Source: Anadara kagoshimensis
Lineage: Eukaryota; Mollusca; Bivalvia; Arcoida; Arcidae
Assembly: GCA_021292105.1 (NCBI GenBank)
Contig: CM037872.1
Coordinates: 12,302,791 to 12,366,790, forward strand
Direction: 5' to 3'
DNA length: 64,000 nucleotides
Both the position numbers and the translations under genes were made by a program. The notes under the pieces were generated by a model. It worked only from the letters and a program-made list of their open reading frames with translations. It was not told where the DNA came from and ran no database searches. This document shows positions 33,606 to 45,978 of this stretch, piece by piece; positions within the stretch are counted from its first letter, which is position 1; each line of letters starts with the position of its first letter.

Positions 33606-33863
33606 TGTTGTTTGATTCGACCAGTATACACAGTGTTTATCAGACAAGTGCTTGTATACAGTTACAAAGGTATATATATATTATGTTTTTCTTCTGTGAT
33701 GTGTAACAATGCACATTTATATTAATATTATTATTATTATCTCTCATTATTATGAAATATTGTATGTACTTGTTTTTCTGTAATTGAAAAGCAACATATA
33801 TATATAAACTAAATTTTCAAATGTTTGATTTGTTTACGTTGTTATTTATTGAAGTTTGAACTT
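33606..33863 (+). other. AT-rich spacer
   Basis: Short (TA)n and (ATT)n tracts, nothing else. Confidence 0.5.
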
Positions 33864-34071
33864 AATTGACGTTTTGCCGACCACGCCCACAATGTTCCAA
33901 CAATGGCAGCCATCACGGTACCAAAGCAGCGTCACGGCAACTAATGACGTACTGGTGTTAGTGACGTCATTAAATGGCGCTATTCAGGCCGAGTTTTTAT
34001 TCTTTTTGCGTGTAAATCAAGCATCCGGCCATTTTGACCGGGCGTGGGCGTGGCCGGCGATACGTCAATTG
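33864..34071. mobile_element. MITE family 3, complete copy
   Basis: Ends with inverted repeats AATTGACGTTTTGCCGACCA on the left and the complement of GGCCGGCGATACGTCAATT on the right. The interior has CACGGTACCAAAGCAGCGTC and GACGTCATTAAATGGCGC. Other copies lie at 20165-20325 and, split by a nested insertion, at 62545-63747. Confidence 0.8.
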
Positions 34072-34167
34072 TCACAATGGTTGTAATGGTTCTTGAAATT
34101 ACATTCTTATCAAGGCCAACAAAAACATATGGTTGTTATCACAATATTGTTGTTAAGTATGCTGTCT

Positions 34168-34428
34168 CTGGCCCCGGTTTCACAATCATTCCTTAGCTAA
34201 GATTTTCCTTAACTTGAATTTAGCCAATTTTGGTTATCTCTTTTTGGAAATACTGATGAATATTTATGTAAAATCTAAATTCAAATATTTTAATGTAGAA
34301 GTGACCTTAAAATGACACCTTAATTTTCTGAATATCTTGAAAATTAACAAAATTATAAAGTTTTGAAATTTTGCAAGATTTAAGTTAAGGAAAATCTTAG
34401 CTAAGGAATGATTGTAAAACCGGGGTCT
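34168..34428. mobile_element. MITE family 2, complete copy
   Basis: Left terminus GGCCCCGGTTTCACAATC; right terminus is its inverse, ending AAAACCGGGGTC. Terminal inverted repeats are about 50 bp, including CATTCCTTAGCTAAGATTTT. Best-preserved member in the window. Confidence 0.85.
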
Positions 34429-34439
34429 GTATCCTAAAT

Positions 34440-37400
34440 TACTCTGGACATATTTGACGTACGTGCAATGGTTCCATGTTCCTTTTAATCTCTATTTTGA
34501 TTACACTTAGCGGTTGTAGCTAGCTAAACAGGAGGTACCTACCATTCCACAGCACCTGGCCTTACTTCCCTGATGGAATTTCATGTGTTTACCCTAATTT
34601 GTCAGCTACAAAGTTTTTACTTTGCTTTGGGGTTGTTGTGTTTATTTATGATTCTTCAATCTTGTTTCTGTTATGATTTACTTGTCTGTATTTGATATTT
34701 GACCTTTAGGTATAGGCAAACAACATTGACCTGTCCGTTTGACCTTTACTTATGAATACTCGTATAGGAGGGTTCACCCAATAAATGGGTTTGCAGATTT
34801 GCAGTCAATACACATTGCTTATGACAGACGAAATATACACGCATGATCCCTATTACTTAAATTAACTCGCCCATAATGAATATTTAAATCAAAGTTCAAG
34901 CGGACAGGTCAATGTTGTTTACCTATACATAAAGGTTATTGTAATTTAATTCATCAATTCTATATCTCGGTGTTGTGATCAACCATAAGTATACTAATAC
35001 ATGCCCACATTCAACCACAATCCTACTCGGTCATGTCCAAAAGAATACAAAAATCTAGACAAACAAACCCGATCCCTGTTCAAATAACATTCCCAAAAGT
35101 CAACCACAAACATACCAATTCATGTTCAAAACACAATCCACATAAACAGTAATAAACACGTCGATAAGTATTCAAATCACAATGCACAGTCAACCTGAAA
35201 CATACTTATCCATGCTTAAATGATAATCCTTAACGTCAAACATGTTGATCCCTGTTAAAATCACAATAAATAAACTTAAACATGTCTATCCGTCAAATTA
35301 CAATCTCCACAGTCACACGAACATAGGTATCCATGTTCAAAACACAATCCTGAAATTATAGCACAAATTCTGTATTTTAATATTCATCATGACATTGTGT
35401 TTAACCATAAACATACCGACCCATGTTCAATTCACAATCCCAAAAGTATACCACAAACATACCGATGCATGTTACCTAATCCCAAAAGCAAAGTTTAACT
35501 GGGAAAACTTTGTAAAAGTAGTATAAACACGTGTACCGCCATCAGGGAAGTGAGACCGGGTGTTCCGGATGAGCAAGCCTTATGTCAAGTAATAGTACAC
35601 CTACGTACACCCAAACACGTGAAATTAACAATAAAAGAACTTTGAGACGTCAAACATATCCAAAATATTTTATAGACATCGGTACTGATCAACAATCACA
35701 ATGAAAATAAAAGAAAACTAGCTAACACTTGAACTTCCTCCAGGTAAGATATATTATGTGCTACATTATAAAATCACCGTAAAATTAAAATTTGAACTTT
35801 TTTGTGTCTGTAGAAAAATGTCAATCTTCATTGAACGAATAAGGTTTTCAATGTTATGCTATCAAGTTGTTCCGTTAGTAAGTGTTGCATGGTCCCACGT
35901 TGATATATGGAATTCCAGTGACTGCTATCACGTATATTATATAAATAACCAACACCATCAAAATCTATAAAGAACGTAAAATAAACAATATCCACTCCTA
36001 ATCGAAATAACCTATGGTATATAACATTTCTCACAATCCTAAAAAATAAACCTCGAACACTAAACGAATTCAATATTTTAGATTTTGTTTTGAGTAACAT
36101 TTTGTTCATATTTATTAGATTCATTTTCTACATAATATATTGTACAGACATGTGGAACGTCTAACACTAAGTTTACCAATTAGTGTCAAATCGGCAGCTC
36201 GATCGACTGTTGGTCACCTATCTCTCCACAGCTTGAGCCACTGGCTATCCACATCTTGGTCACTAACAGTCAAGCCTTCATTCCTTTTAGTCAGCGCAAT
36301 GTTAATCTTACGATAGGTCTGTACTGTTAGTCATTTCTATATTTCGCACAAATAACATTTTAGTCGCACTGTGAATCCATTGGATAGGTCCTCTATCTCC
36401 TAGTGATTAATTATTCATAATTATGCATAATGTCACACATTGATTGACGACTTTCTCTGTTAGGCTATACATGTATATGTAATCATATATACATGGCTCA
36501 AAAGATCTTCGTTTGGACAATCCTTTGAAAAATTCAAAATGTTTTAAATAACAAAATATCGTGTTGGCATAATAAAAAACAACAAACCGATCCATGTTCA
36601 AATCACAAAAACAAAAAATTGCAAAATTTAAATTAAGTTCACAAGGACACAAAGACACCACCACACCCATCTACAGTGAATTATAACGAAAAGAAAAATA
36701 AACCTGATCTAACATAAACACATCACTCCATGTCATAATTCAAAAACAGTAAACAACTTTAGAGGATGCACAACTTTGTCACATGGACACCTTCACCCTA
36801 CCATTCGCCACGGAAGAATAAGCACCTCCATTTTACTGCGTTTGCTTCGTTTTTCACCATTTTAATTGAAATGAAAGGGACAGGGTACTATTTTACATTA
36901 TTACGACAATTTTGGTACAATGACATCATACTTATCAAACCATTGTGATAACTGCTTTATAACTTTTTGAAAACCATGATAAGCCCAATCTTGCAATATC
37001 TCTGCATCAACAATACATTTGTAACTAGCTGGCTTCGTTGTATAAAACTCTGTATATTCTGTTGTAAAGTTCTATTATTTCGTGATGTTTTTTAAATTAA
37101 TATATGATAAAAGCTGCTGTAGATAAACTAAAAGACTGAATGCTGGTACTTGTGCTTTATTCGGGTGTTGTCTGTTTGGCGTGTGTCTGTCTCGTAGGGG
37201 TGTTCCGACAACTTTTGGCTGCGGGTCCCGGACTGGCTTCAATCTCCCGTTGCTCTTCGTGTAGTGCCTGCGTGTGTGGGTCTATCTGTATGTAAGTTGT
37301 GTGTGTCCAGTGACTCTTATTTATACATATGAATTACATAACATTTGGTAGTGTGGGGTATGACATACAAAGATGTAATATGTAATACATGCAGACTATT

Positions 37401-39771
37401 ATATAAGGCCAATATTGACAGGTTTACATATCTACATGCCTACAGGGCTGTTAAGGTACAAATCAGCATTTCTAATATCCAAACTTATTAATTAATGTCC
37501 GAAAAATATTTCTTTTACTATAATTTCTTATAATATCACAAAATAAAAAACGAACATACCAATCAATGTCCAAAGCTCAATCCCATAGCAAACAAAAAGT
37601 AAAGAAACAACTTTGAAACTAGCACTTGTGAACTTCCACCATAGAAGTGAGGACCGGTAATTTGGAATGGTAAACACCTCGTATTTAGCCAGCTAAATTC
37701 GCCTACATAAATGTAATATATTTTCCAGTAATCATAGATAAAAATCATAGACAATTAAACTTTGATCGAGGTACCAAGTGAAGACCTACGAAAAGACTAT
37801 ATCTATCTAATTAGCGATGAGACGCCCTAGGCGTCAGTCACTCAGCTCTGGATGCCTATGTTTATAGATCAGCATTGATCATAAGTAATTTGACTCAATC
37901 ATAAAGATATTGCAATCCCATGTTTATCAAGGCCCTCGGAACGTGTTATGTCCATCATCTCAATATTTGTTATAAGTATTGTGTCTAGATGCATCCCAAA
38001 ATAACATGGATATAGTTGACTCCCCATTGTTCCATGTTCCTTTTATTTTCAATTTTGGTTTTACTCGTGGCAGGTGTACCTTGATAACCGGGAGGTACTT
38101 GCCTTTTCCGAAGCATCCCGCCTTACTTCCCAGTTGACAGTACACGTTTTTAAGGTAATTTACCAGTTTTAATCTTTTTATTTTGCGACTGTGATGGGAA
38201 TGCTTGTTTTTGATTGGTTGATAGAAAGAGAAGTCATAGAATCAACTCTTTTGACATGTTTAGATTGACGTTTGATAGGTCCTTTATTCTCCATTTTGAT
38301 TTCCCGCGTCGTATTTGCATCTAAATAGACAGATGTTTACCCTTCCGGGAATCTAGTTCTCACTTCGTTTGCCTGTTTAATTGAATTTGCCAGTATTTAC
38401 TTCGTTATATATATATATATAAATTCTGAATTGGACATGGGTCGCTATATATTTGTTGTTTTTTTTTAAAAAAGGAGATGTTTTCCCGTTCGAAGCACCT
38501 GGCCTCTCTTTTCCGCATGCAAATAAGTGTGCAACGGTGTTAAATAATTGTCTGATCAAAATTTGTCATTTTTGGTTTTGCACGTGACAACTAAACAGCG
38601 AGTGCCTTATCTTTCCGGATCGCCCAGCACAAACTTCTCTGGTAAAAGTACACGTGTTTAACTAGATTTGCCAGTTTTCACTTATGATTTCAACATTGAC
38701 CAGTATTTTTATTTATTTATTTTTTTGATGACTTAAAATTTCTTAATTATAACATTTTAAGTGTAAAATCTCTTATTTTTATTTCTCTGTCCTTACATAA
38801 GGACCATAAACATTGAACTGTATGCCATACACGCCTGAAAACAAACATAGAAATTCATGTCTAACTTACAATCCCAAACAAAAATTAAAATTATTTTGAA
38901 ACTGGCAATTTAAGTTAAACACTTTAAGTAAAGCCGAGTCCTCCAAAGAGAAAACACCTCCTGTATAGGTAGCTACACTTATCATCGTGTAATCAAGATT
39001 GAGATTGAAAAGAACATAAATCTAATCTATGGTTTAAATATATCCAGTGTGACTTTGGATACAGAGACATCATACTTATCAACAATATTGTGATTGCGGT
39101 CATAAAACTTTGAAGGACCTTAATGAATCTAGGCTTACAATATTCCTACATCAACAATGTATTGCGTACTATGTTTTCTTACATTTATAGTTTATAATAT
39201 GATGGTGTTCAGGAAAAATTTAAGAATGGTAACTTTATTTAATTGAAATTAAATTTACAGCCCGAGACGTCAAGTCAGTTGTGATGACGGGCACTTTGTT
39301 ACCATGGTAACCAAAAGTGTGATAACTGCGTTACAAAAGTGATGAATTAATTGTGTAATTTGACTTTTTTCTCATAATTCCTTGAGCTTGGGTTGATATA
39401 AAACTCAAATATGTTATTTGTGTTGACTTGAATATTAGAAGAAGATAAATAGATGGGCGGAAAAAATCCAAATTTGCATGTTTCACCCAAAATAGGAACT
39501 CTGAAAATAATAGATTTTCGATCAATTATACAAAATAAAGCCCACGCAAATGCTTTTATTTTGATATATCTTAAGTTTTAAAAGCTGAAATCGTAACTTT
39601 GATTCCGAAACTTTAACCATACAAATGGACTGATCAGTTGTTAAACATTTTTTTTTAAAAATAGCAACCAAAACAGAAAACTGATCACAACTAGTGTAGT
39701 TCAAACGGTCACCTCATATTCTCAATGCCGGGGTCGAGAAAACCATCACTTACATCATTATATAGTATGGA
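34440..39771. other. Gene-free region dominated by diverged repeat R
   Basis: Several degenerate copies of repeat R in both orientations, with long runs of phrases such as CATGTTCAAATCACAATCC and ACATACCGATCCATG at 34960-35500 and 36560-36760. 37130-37310 is a locally GC-richer stretch with no open frame of note. No protein-coding exon or RNA gene could be supported. Confidence 0.6.
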
Positions 39772-40077
39772 GTAATGATGTTTACGTCCCAGTCAAGAAT
39801 ATTTCAATTTTATTGAGACGTCACCAGCTATATAAGCGAAGGTGCTGATGGCATTATACAGCAGGGTTCTTTATCGTAGCGAGCCTGTCGTGACATCGGA
39901 CCTTGTCTATTTTAAGTTTCTATCTAAAAGAACCTTTACTTTAATTTCCTAATGCCAAGTGTTTGGTGAAAAAAAGTCAATATCCACTTTTTAGTCTTCG
40001 ATCGGACCCAGTCGGGATTCAAACCCACGACCTCCCATTTACAGAGCGAGCACTCTATCAACTGTGCTACCGCAGTG
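39772..40077 (-). mobile_element. tRNA-derived SINE
   Basis: Minus-oriented copy. Tail to body at left (GTTTACGTCCCAGTCAAG, GACGTCACCAGCTATA), head at right with CGAGCACTCTATCAACTG and a B box complement GGGATTCAAACCC. Confidence 0.88.
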
Positions 40078-40407
40078 TTGTACAGTTAAGAGTTTTATAA
40101 TCAGTGGTCTTAATATATTTATGTCTTTTCCTATATTGATTCAATCACCTTTTGTTGTGTTGTCGGTTGTGTCCTGTTTTTGGTTACATTGTATGTTGTC
40201 AAGCATGTTTTACTACCCGGTCAAAATTCTGTCATTTATTATAACGAGGCCGTCAGATAAGGATGGTGGAGGCCACCGGATTGTTTTTTTTAAAAAAAAA
40301 CCTTCGGCAAGGGAAATGACAAACATTCTCACATTTTCACATAAGGATGTGTTCCATGTAGGGTTTGAACGTAGGCACGTGATCAAATAAAACAAGGTTT
40401 AGTCTTA
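40078..40407 (+). other. Intergenic, nothing recognised
   Basis: A 108-codon open frame spans part of it but has no recognisable domain and overlaps the SINE head; I do not consider it a gene. Confidence 0.45.
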
Positions 40408-40476
40408 GCTCTCTCTCTCTCTTGTCTCTAAATTTACTAAAATATAAGTGTGTTGAAGTTTCATTTTTCTTGATAT

Positions 40477-40510
<34 letters not shown>

Positions 40511-40750
40511 ATTTAAAATATAAATGTGTCATGTGCTACTTTTGAATTTTTATAAAATAATATAAAATAATATAATTCAAAAGTAGCACAAATTGCCATG
40601 TGCTACTTTTGAATTATATTATTTTATACAAATTGAAAAGTAGCACATGACAGTGTGCTGAAGTTACCAGTCTTAATATTCTTCTCTCTCTCTCCCTCCC
40701 TCTCTCTCAAAGAAGTTTCATTTCTCTTGATATCTCTCTCTCTCTCTTGA
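40408..40750. repeat. (CT)n microsatellite split by a nested palindrome
   Basis: CTCTCT runs at 40410-40425, 40485-40510, 40684-40707 and 40733-40747 flank a foldback at about 40528-40652. In the foldback GTGCTACTTTTGAATT occurs four times, alternating in orientation, so the whole segment can fold on itself at two scales. Confidence 0.85.
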
Positions 40751-40919
40751 CATATAGACTAGGCAGGTTGAATATATTTTTCTAACTGTTCTAGTGGGTA
40801 ATGACTTTTGAAAATCCCAAATACCGGTATTGTGGTTTTTGCTTTACTTTTATTTTCTATAGCTTCACATTTTATTAAGAAGCTAAATTGGGCCCGATAC
40901 ACTAACCTGATAAATGACT

Positions 40920-41050
40920 AGCTAAAATGTTTTAAAAAAAATAAAATCTGAAACTCCAATGTCAAAATCTTCACCTATAGTGATTTCACTATAGGTGAAG
41001 ATTTTGACATTGGAGTTTCAGATTTTATTTTTTTTTAAAACATTTTAGCT
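40920..41050. repeat. Near-perfect inverted repeat, 64-bp arms, 2-nt centre
   Basis: The left arm runs from AGCTAAAATG to CACCTATAGTGA (40920-40983) and the right arm is its reverse complement (40986-41050), differing only by one extra T in a homopolymer. The loop is essentially absent. It could form a cruciform or a hairpin RNA. Confidence 0.92.
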
Positions 41051-41084
41051 TTTCCAGATAATTATAATTATTTCAGTATTGTTT

Positions 41085-41260
41085 CGCATCTGTTACCTTC
41101 ACCTTTGAATCCATGACCTGTACTTATATTTCGAAATGATCATTATATCAACAGCAACAATATTCTAATACATGTATATACCTTTATAAAAAGTTAGTAG
41201 TTTTCAAGATAATTAATAAAAGCATAAGCCTGACCTTTGACCTTGCACCATTTTCAAGAT
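41085..41260 (-). repeat. Diverged 145-bp unit of hairpin-capped element 1
   Basis: On the minus strand it reads AATTATCTTGAAAACTACTA, then ATTAGAATATTG and GGATTCAAAGGTGAAGG, matching the unit of the element at 5944-7659. Isolated; no terminal hairpins seen nearby. Confidence 0.65.
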
Positions 41261-42863
41261 TATTACAAGAATATGTAAAAACTAAATACTCCATGACCTT
41301 ATCTGTTCAAATAGTCAAGTTACTACAATTTGAAGCTATTTTACAGTTTTTTCAACATTAAATGCAAAAAAAAACAACTTAACCCTTTTTTGTCTCAATT
41401 TCACAAAATGAATAAACTACAGGCATTAGATTCTAGAGAAGCCAATTCACATCAGATTTTTTCTTCAGATATCAGTTTCGGAGAAGTTTTTTTTCCAGAG
41501 TTTTGCAGCCAAGTTCACCTTGACCTAATCTTTGTAGCCATGGCAATATCCCAATAAATCATGAATTTCTGACCAAGATCCATTGAAATATTTCTGGTAG
41601 TTTTAGAGGAGAAAATGAAAATAGAGGTTAACGACGCATCAACATTACAGCAGGGAAAATACAGGATCTTTCAAGATCATTTTCCTCATATTTATGTCAT
41701 AGACTGGCTTGGCATCCCTCATATATGCAACTTTTTGTCAACATTCATATTCAAAAAGTATATTTTGCATTTGCCATTTTATTATTCTACGGAATTGCTG
41801 ATTGAAACATACATCATGCATTGTAGTAAAAACATATGATGCTGCTTCATGGAGAGCTGGTCATGGTTCCCACACTTGACTTTATTTAAAATTCTCTGCC
41901 AATTCTCTGACCTTAGAAAAATTCCTGATACTTCCCAGATGTATGGGGACTATGTTGATGGTCCATTTGAATCTTAATATATATTTTAGAGAGAAACCAT
42001 AAAAACAAGTAAATTACCCATTTAAAATATGTGTATGTTATCCTCTGCTATGAATAAAAGTTAAAAACAATGTAAAAATTAACATTTAAAAATCGAGTCA
42101 GTCCAATAATGTTCATACAGTTAGAAAATGCACAAATGTTTGTTTAGTCTCAACCTTTTACATGTTCTTATCAATCAAATTTTCAATTTTAATGCTTGAA
42201 ATTTTGAAAAAATATTATGTCATAGAAGCCATATACCCCTATCTGGCTTATGCACTGACTATGTCTAACTGCCTCTAACAGGGTTAGCTCGTTTGAGCCA
42301 AAACATAAGTCAATCTTAGAAATTAGGAGCCAATTTTAAAATGTAGGAGCCAATTTGTACATTAAAGAGTTAGAAATACTGAGGAACTAAGAGCAACAAA
42401 AAATGTATCAAATATAATTCTATTCTGCAGTATAGATTGTTTTCAGTTGATAGTTTGTAACTTATGTTTTAGGTTTTCATACTTTTGTATAAAAGAATAG
42501 AAAAAATCAGTGATTTTTGTCTGCCTCATTATGAAATTGATAAAAATTTGGAACAAAAATATGTCAAAGGCTATTTTTGGAGCCAGAAATTATAAAAACA
42601 AGCAATTAGCTAAATTCACAAATGATCAGAGCTAACACTGCTCTTATATACATTTTTAGGATAAAGTAGAACTTTGATAACTCGGAGTGCATGGGGATTT
42701 GTTCATACTTTTGAATTATTAGGGTGTTTGAGGTTTTGTAGTTGAAGAGTCACCTTGCCAGAAAGAAATGACTTTTATATTCTTGACAGTTAATCTTGCA
42801 TGATAAACCAGTACTCTGTGCACTTATGCAATTGACACAATTGTTTTCATTAACATTGTGAGT
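41261..42863 (+). other. Intergenic, nothing recognised
   Basis: AT-rich sequence without supported genes or element ends, up to the left terminus of the hAT element. Confidence 0.5.
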
Positions 42864-43651
42864 CAGGCCCGTAGCAACGTTTTTGAAAGTGGGGGGGGCA
42901 CATTTTGTGTAATTCAACCTCGAGGGCACGAAGTGCCCGAGCCTACTAGGGGGGTCTGGGGGCATGGCCCCCCAGAAAAATTTTAAAAATCAGAAGGTCT
43001 GAGACGTCATTTCCTGCATTCTCATATATCAATCAGCAGGTGGTTTAATCGGCACATTTTACATACAATTTCTAATTTTAATTATAAAAATTCACAAAGT
43101 TGTACTAACGGATTACCAAAATTATTGGTGGAGAACACAGAGATTTCTTTGGAAAAAATTTGGTAGGACCACGAACCTTTCAGAAATAATATGACAGAAC
43201 TTTTTGATACCGGCTCTGAAAGACCTGAGATGGCACCTTAGTTTTTTATGTACACATAAATTTCATACTTTCAGACTTTGGTTCATGAGAATTTTAAATC
43301 ATCTAAATATGACCACAAATATGGTTAAAGTAAAAGTAATTTTATTATGTCTTGGCTCTGAGATAAACAATACCATGTTTAGTTAAGGTCAGGTTTTAGA
43401 GATTCAGAAGAATCATTTGAGTAAACAGGTTATGGATGGACAGACGACTTCCTTCGTGACGGTTGGTTAAGTATTAAAGGCTTTTATTTAAACTAGTTAA
43501 AAAGAAGAAATGCGTCTTGCAGAGTGGAAAGTTCAAACTACTTTATTACATGGTTTTGAAATGTTTTTATTACAAGTTACAACCCTCTAGTCTACACATT
43601 GTGACAAGCATGTGTCTGTAGCCCGATCAACTGAACAACAACTGTATCAAC

Positions 43652-45415
43652 CTATTCGTCAGTATTGGAGAACTCTCCATAACACATTTTACGATAAGGT
43701 TTAACATTAATAAATTGATTTCCAATATCAACCAAACGGAGGGCATCTGTTTCTTCCTGATATGTGTGCATAATCATGAGGTGATTTAGTCTGGTCTGTG
43801 ACATACTAGACCTCAGATATGACTTTACGCGACGAAGGTTGCTGAAAGACCGTTCACTCACGGCATTGGTTGCTGGCATAACTAGTATCAGACGAATTAT
43901 AGTTTCAATCTCGCTAAATAGAGACTGCTTCGTACTGATGTATTCACTCACTAATGCCACTGATGCATCTTCTGGAGATACACTTAGATCACATTTTATA
44001 GTGTTGAGCTGTGTTTCAAGATCTCTTCTGTTAATATCGGAAACGTAAAAATTGCAAACAGAATCTAATTCAGTCTCGTAATTTTGACCAGATACAGTTT
44101 TTAACAAGAGGTTTTCTAAGTTGACATACAAGCGGTACCCTGGCTGGTCCATTCTGTCTTTTATACAGTTAATTGCTAGATCAAGAGCCTCAAAATAAAT
44201 TTTCCTGTAGTGATCCAGCACAGTCAAAGGCTGGTATCCAGCACTGGCGCCATCATCTATCCGTTTAGGAGGAGTTTTTCTTCTTGGCAGCGCAGCTTCA
44301 TTTACACCCAAGTCCTTTCTCATTTGATCAGTTTTTTCCCAGAACAGTTTAAAGCTATTGTCACTTCTAATACTTTGTAAAGTTTGCACAGTAAGAGATG
44401 CCATTGTGTTTCCTTCTGCAGCTGATAATCGCTCTTTCTGTAAGGCTTTGGCCAAATTGTCACAGTTTCTAAGAATTGTTTCACCCAAAACTGTTCCAAA
44501 TAAAAAGTCAAATGTCTGCATATATAATGCAATTCCTCTAATTCTGCATCTCATCTCCTGTTCTTTCACATAATCCAGAGCTTCATCCCAGACTTCTTGC
44601 AAAACATGATAGTTTTGTAGGACACTATATAATGCTTCTGCTCTGACTGTCCAGCGTGTAGGACACAAAACTCTGATACCAGGGGAATCAACATTCTGTA
44701 AATTCTTGATCTCTTTAAAGATGGCATCTCGTCGGGGAGAGAGTTTTATTAACTTTGTTATCTCTCTTGTATTGTCTAGCGCATTTTGTATAGGTGCACA
44801 CCGTTTGATAGCATCTGAACAAGCTAGATTTAATGCATGACCATAGCAATGCATATACACGGCCGCTGGTTGAATTGACCTGATTTTGGTGGCAACTCCA
44901 TTCTTAGACCCCGCCATTGCTGCTGCCATATCATAACACTGACCTCGTACTCGATCCAGTGATATGTTGAACCTCTGGAAAACATCTCGTATAGCGTTAA
45001 AAATTGTATCAGCCTCGATGTTTTGAATTTGGTATAAACCAAGAAAATCTTCATGTGGTTGTAACGAATTATCAACCCACCGCAGGCATATAACTAGCTG
45101 TTCCTTATTAGAACAATCAACGGATTCGTCGGCCATAATACTTATAAATTTTGTTTTCTGTATGTCTGAAATTTTATCTCTGAGAATTGTGTTAGCCATA
45201 ATTTGAAGTATTTCATTCTGAATTTCGGGTGATGTTAATTTATCTTTCTTTTTCTCTAAGTACGACAAGATGGTAGGGTTATCAATGCTTCTTAATTTCA
45301 GCAGCTGGATAAAATTAGAATTAGTTTCATCAGCATCACCCCTCAAAGGCAGACCTTGGCGAGCTAGGTATTTTATATTTGACAAAACAGTTATTAAGTA
45401 TTTCCGGTTGTCCAT
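43652..45415 (-). CDS. hAT transposase, DUF4371 and dimerisation domains
   Basis: 587 codons uninterrupted. Catalyses cut-and-paste transposition in the nucleus. The RNase H-like core has candidate catalytic residues D96 (in IMADES), D162 (in CYDMAAAMAG) and E521 (in AVSERSFSNLRR), plus the C-x2-H signature CYGH at 190-193 and the conserved CPTRW at 251-255. The C-terminal hAT dimerisation segment (LVMPATNAVSERSFSNLRRV) is intact. The N-terminal phrase LSNIKYLARQGLPLRGD is the usual start of DUF4371. The Met used here is not the native start: the frame continues upstream (SISDQYKDIC) and was joined to the zinc-finger frame before a one-base loss at 45448-45450. Resembles ZMYM/TTF-type transposases. 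Confidence 0.92.
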   Translation of the reverse strand: MDNRKYLITVLSNIKYLARQGLPLRGDADETNSNFIQLLKLRSIDNPTILSYLEKKKDKLTSPEIQNEILQIMANTILRDKISDIQKTKFISIMADESVDCSNKEQLVICLRWVDNSLQPHEDFLGLYQIQNIEADTIFNAIRDVFQRFNISLDRVRGQCYDMAAAMAGSKNGVATKIRSIQPAAVYMHCYGHALNLACSDAIKRCAPIQNALDNTREITKLIKLSPRRDAIFKEIKNLQNVDSPGIRVLCPTRWTVRAEALYSVLQNYHVLQEVWDEALDYVKEQEMRCRIRGIALYMQTFDFLFGTVLGETILRNCDNLAKALQKERLSAAEGNTMASLTVQTLQSIRSDNSFKLFWEKTDQMRKDLGVNEAALPRRKTPPKRIDDGASAGYQPLTVLDHYRKIYFEALDLAINCIKDRMDQPGYRLYVNLENLLLKTVSGQNYETELDSVCNFYVSDINRRDLETQLNTIKCDLSVSPEDASVALVSEYISTKQSLFSEIETIIRLILVMPATNAVSERSFSNLRRVKSYLRSSMSQTRLNHLMIMHTYQEETDALRLVDIGNQFINVKPYRKMCYGEFSNTDE

Positions 45416-45978
45416 GCATATGTCTTTGTATTGGTCGGAAATGCTTTCCCAACATCTTTTGTTCCCTTGGGTAAAGTAACTACACGTTCCACTGCTTCAG
45501 AGTGGCTATTACAACTTTGATGTTCTCTAAAACGATTTGTTGCTTTTTTCCAATTATTAAACCCATCACAGATAAAAGCTTTTTCCTTTAACTGACTAGA
45601 CAATTTGTTTTCATTATACGCCTTAATACACACATGACAGAATACCTTATCCAAATTTTCTTCATAATGCAACCACTGCCATGAAACAAACCATGAATGT
45701 TGGAATGATCTCTTACGTTTTCCAATCATTTTAGTCGGAAATGTTTTATTTGGTTGATTTGGTTCTTCACCAATAACAGGTGTATTCCATTTAAAAGGCG
45801 TTTGGCTCTGTATGATTGGTTCACATGGTTCACATTTTACACTTTTTTCAGGATAGTCATCTTTTGAATCCTCTGACATCGGTTCCTTTGTTTCCTCTTT
45901 GGATATGTCAGCATGATCACCAGATTTTTCTTCTGTTTTTGGGCTCTCTGTCAAAACCGTTTCTGATTCTTTTTTCAT
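45394..45978 (-). CDS. N-terminal part of the transposase: TTF-type zinc finger
   Basis: 194 codons: an acidic, Ser/Glu-rich leader (residues 1-60), then a basic patch GKRKRSFQHSWF and a TTF-type zinc finger with C114, C117 (FCHVC), then NWKKATNRFREH and C156-x2-H159 (CNSH). This finger normally precedes DUF4371 in one polypeptide and binds element ends. The frame stops at TGNT, 20 codons after it should have merged with the transposase frame. The break is one base missing in a G run. Upstream of its first Met the same frame stays open and encodes QSTVLSFFAPKQ. Confidence 0.85.
   Translation of the reverse strand: MKKESETVLTESPKTEEKSGDHADISKEETKEPMSEDSKDDYPEKSVKCEPCEPIIQSQTPFKWNTPVIGEEPNQPNKTFPTKMIGKRKRSFQHSWFVSWQWLHYEENLDKVFCHVCIKAYNENKLSSQLKEKAFICDGFNNWKKATNRFREHQSCNSHSEAVERVVTLPKGTKDVGKAFPTNTKTYAWTTGNT

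Noticed and set aside
40064..40390. 108-codon open frame as a gene
   Set aside because: No recognisable domain, overlaps a SINE head at its start, and no splice or codon evidence of selection.
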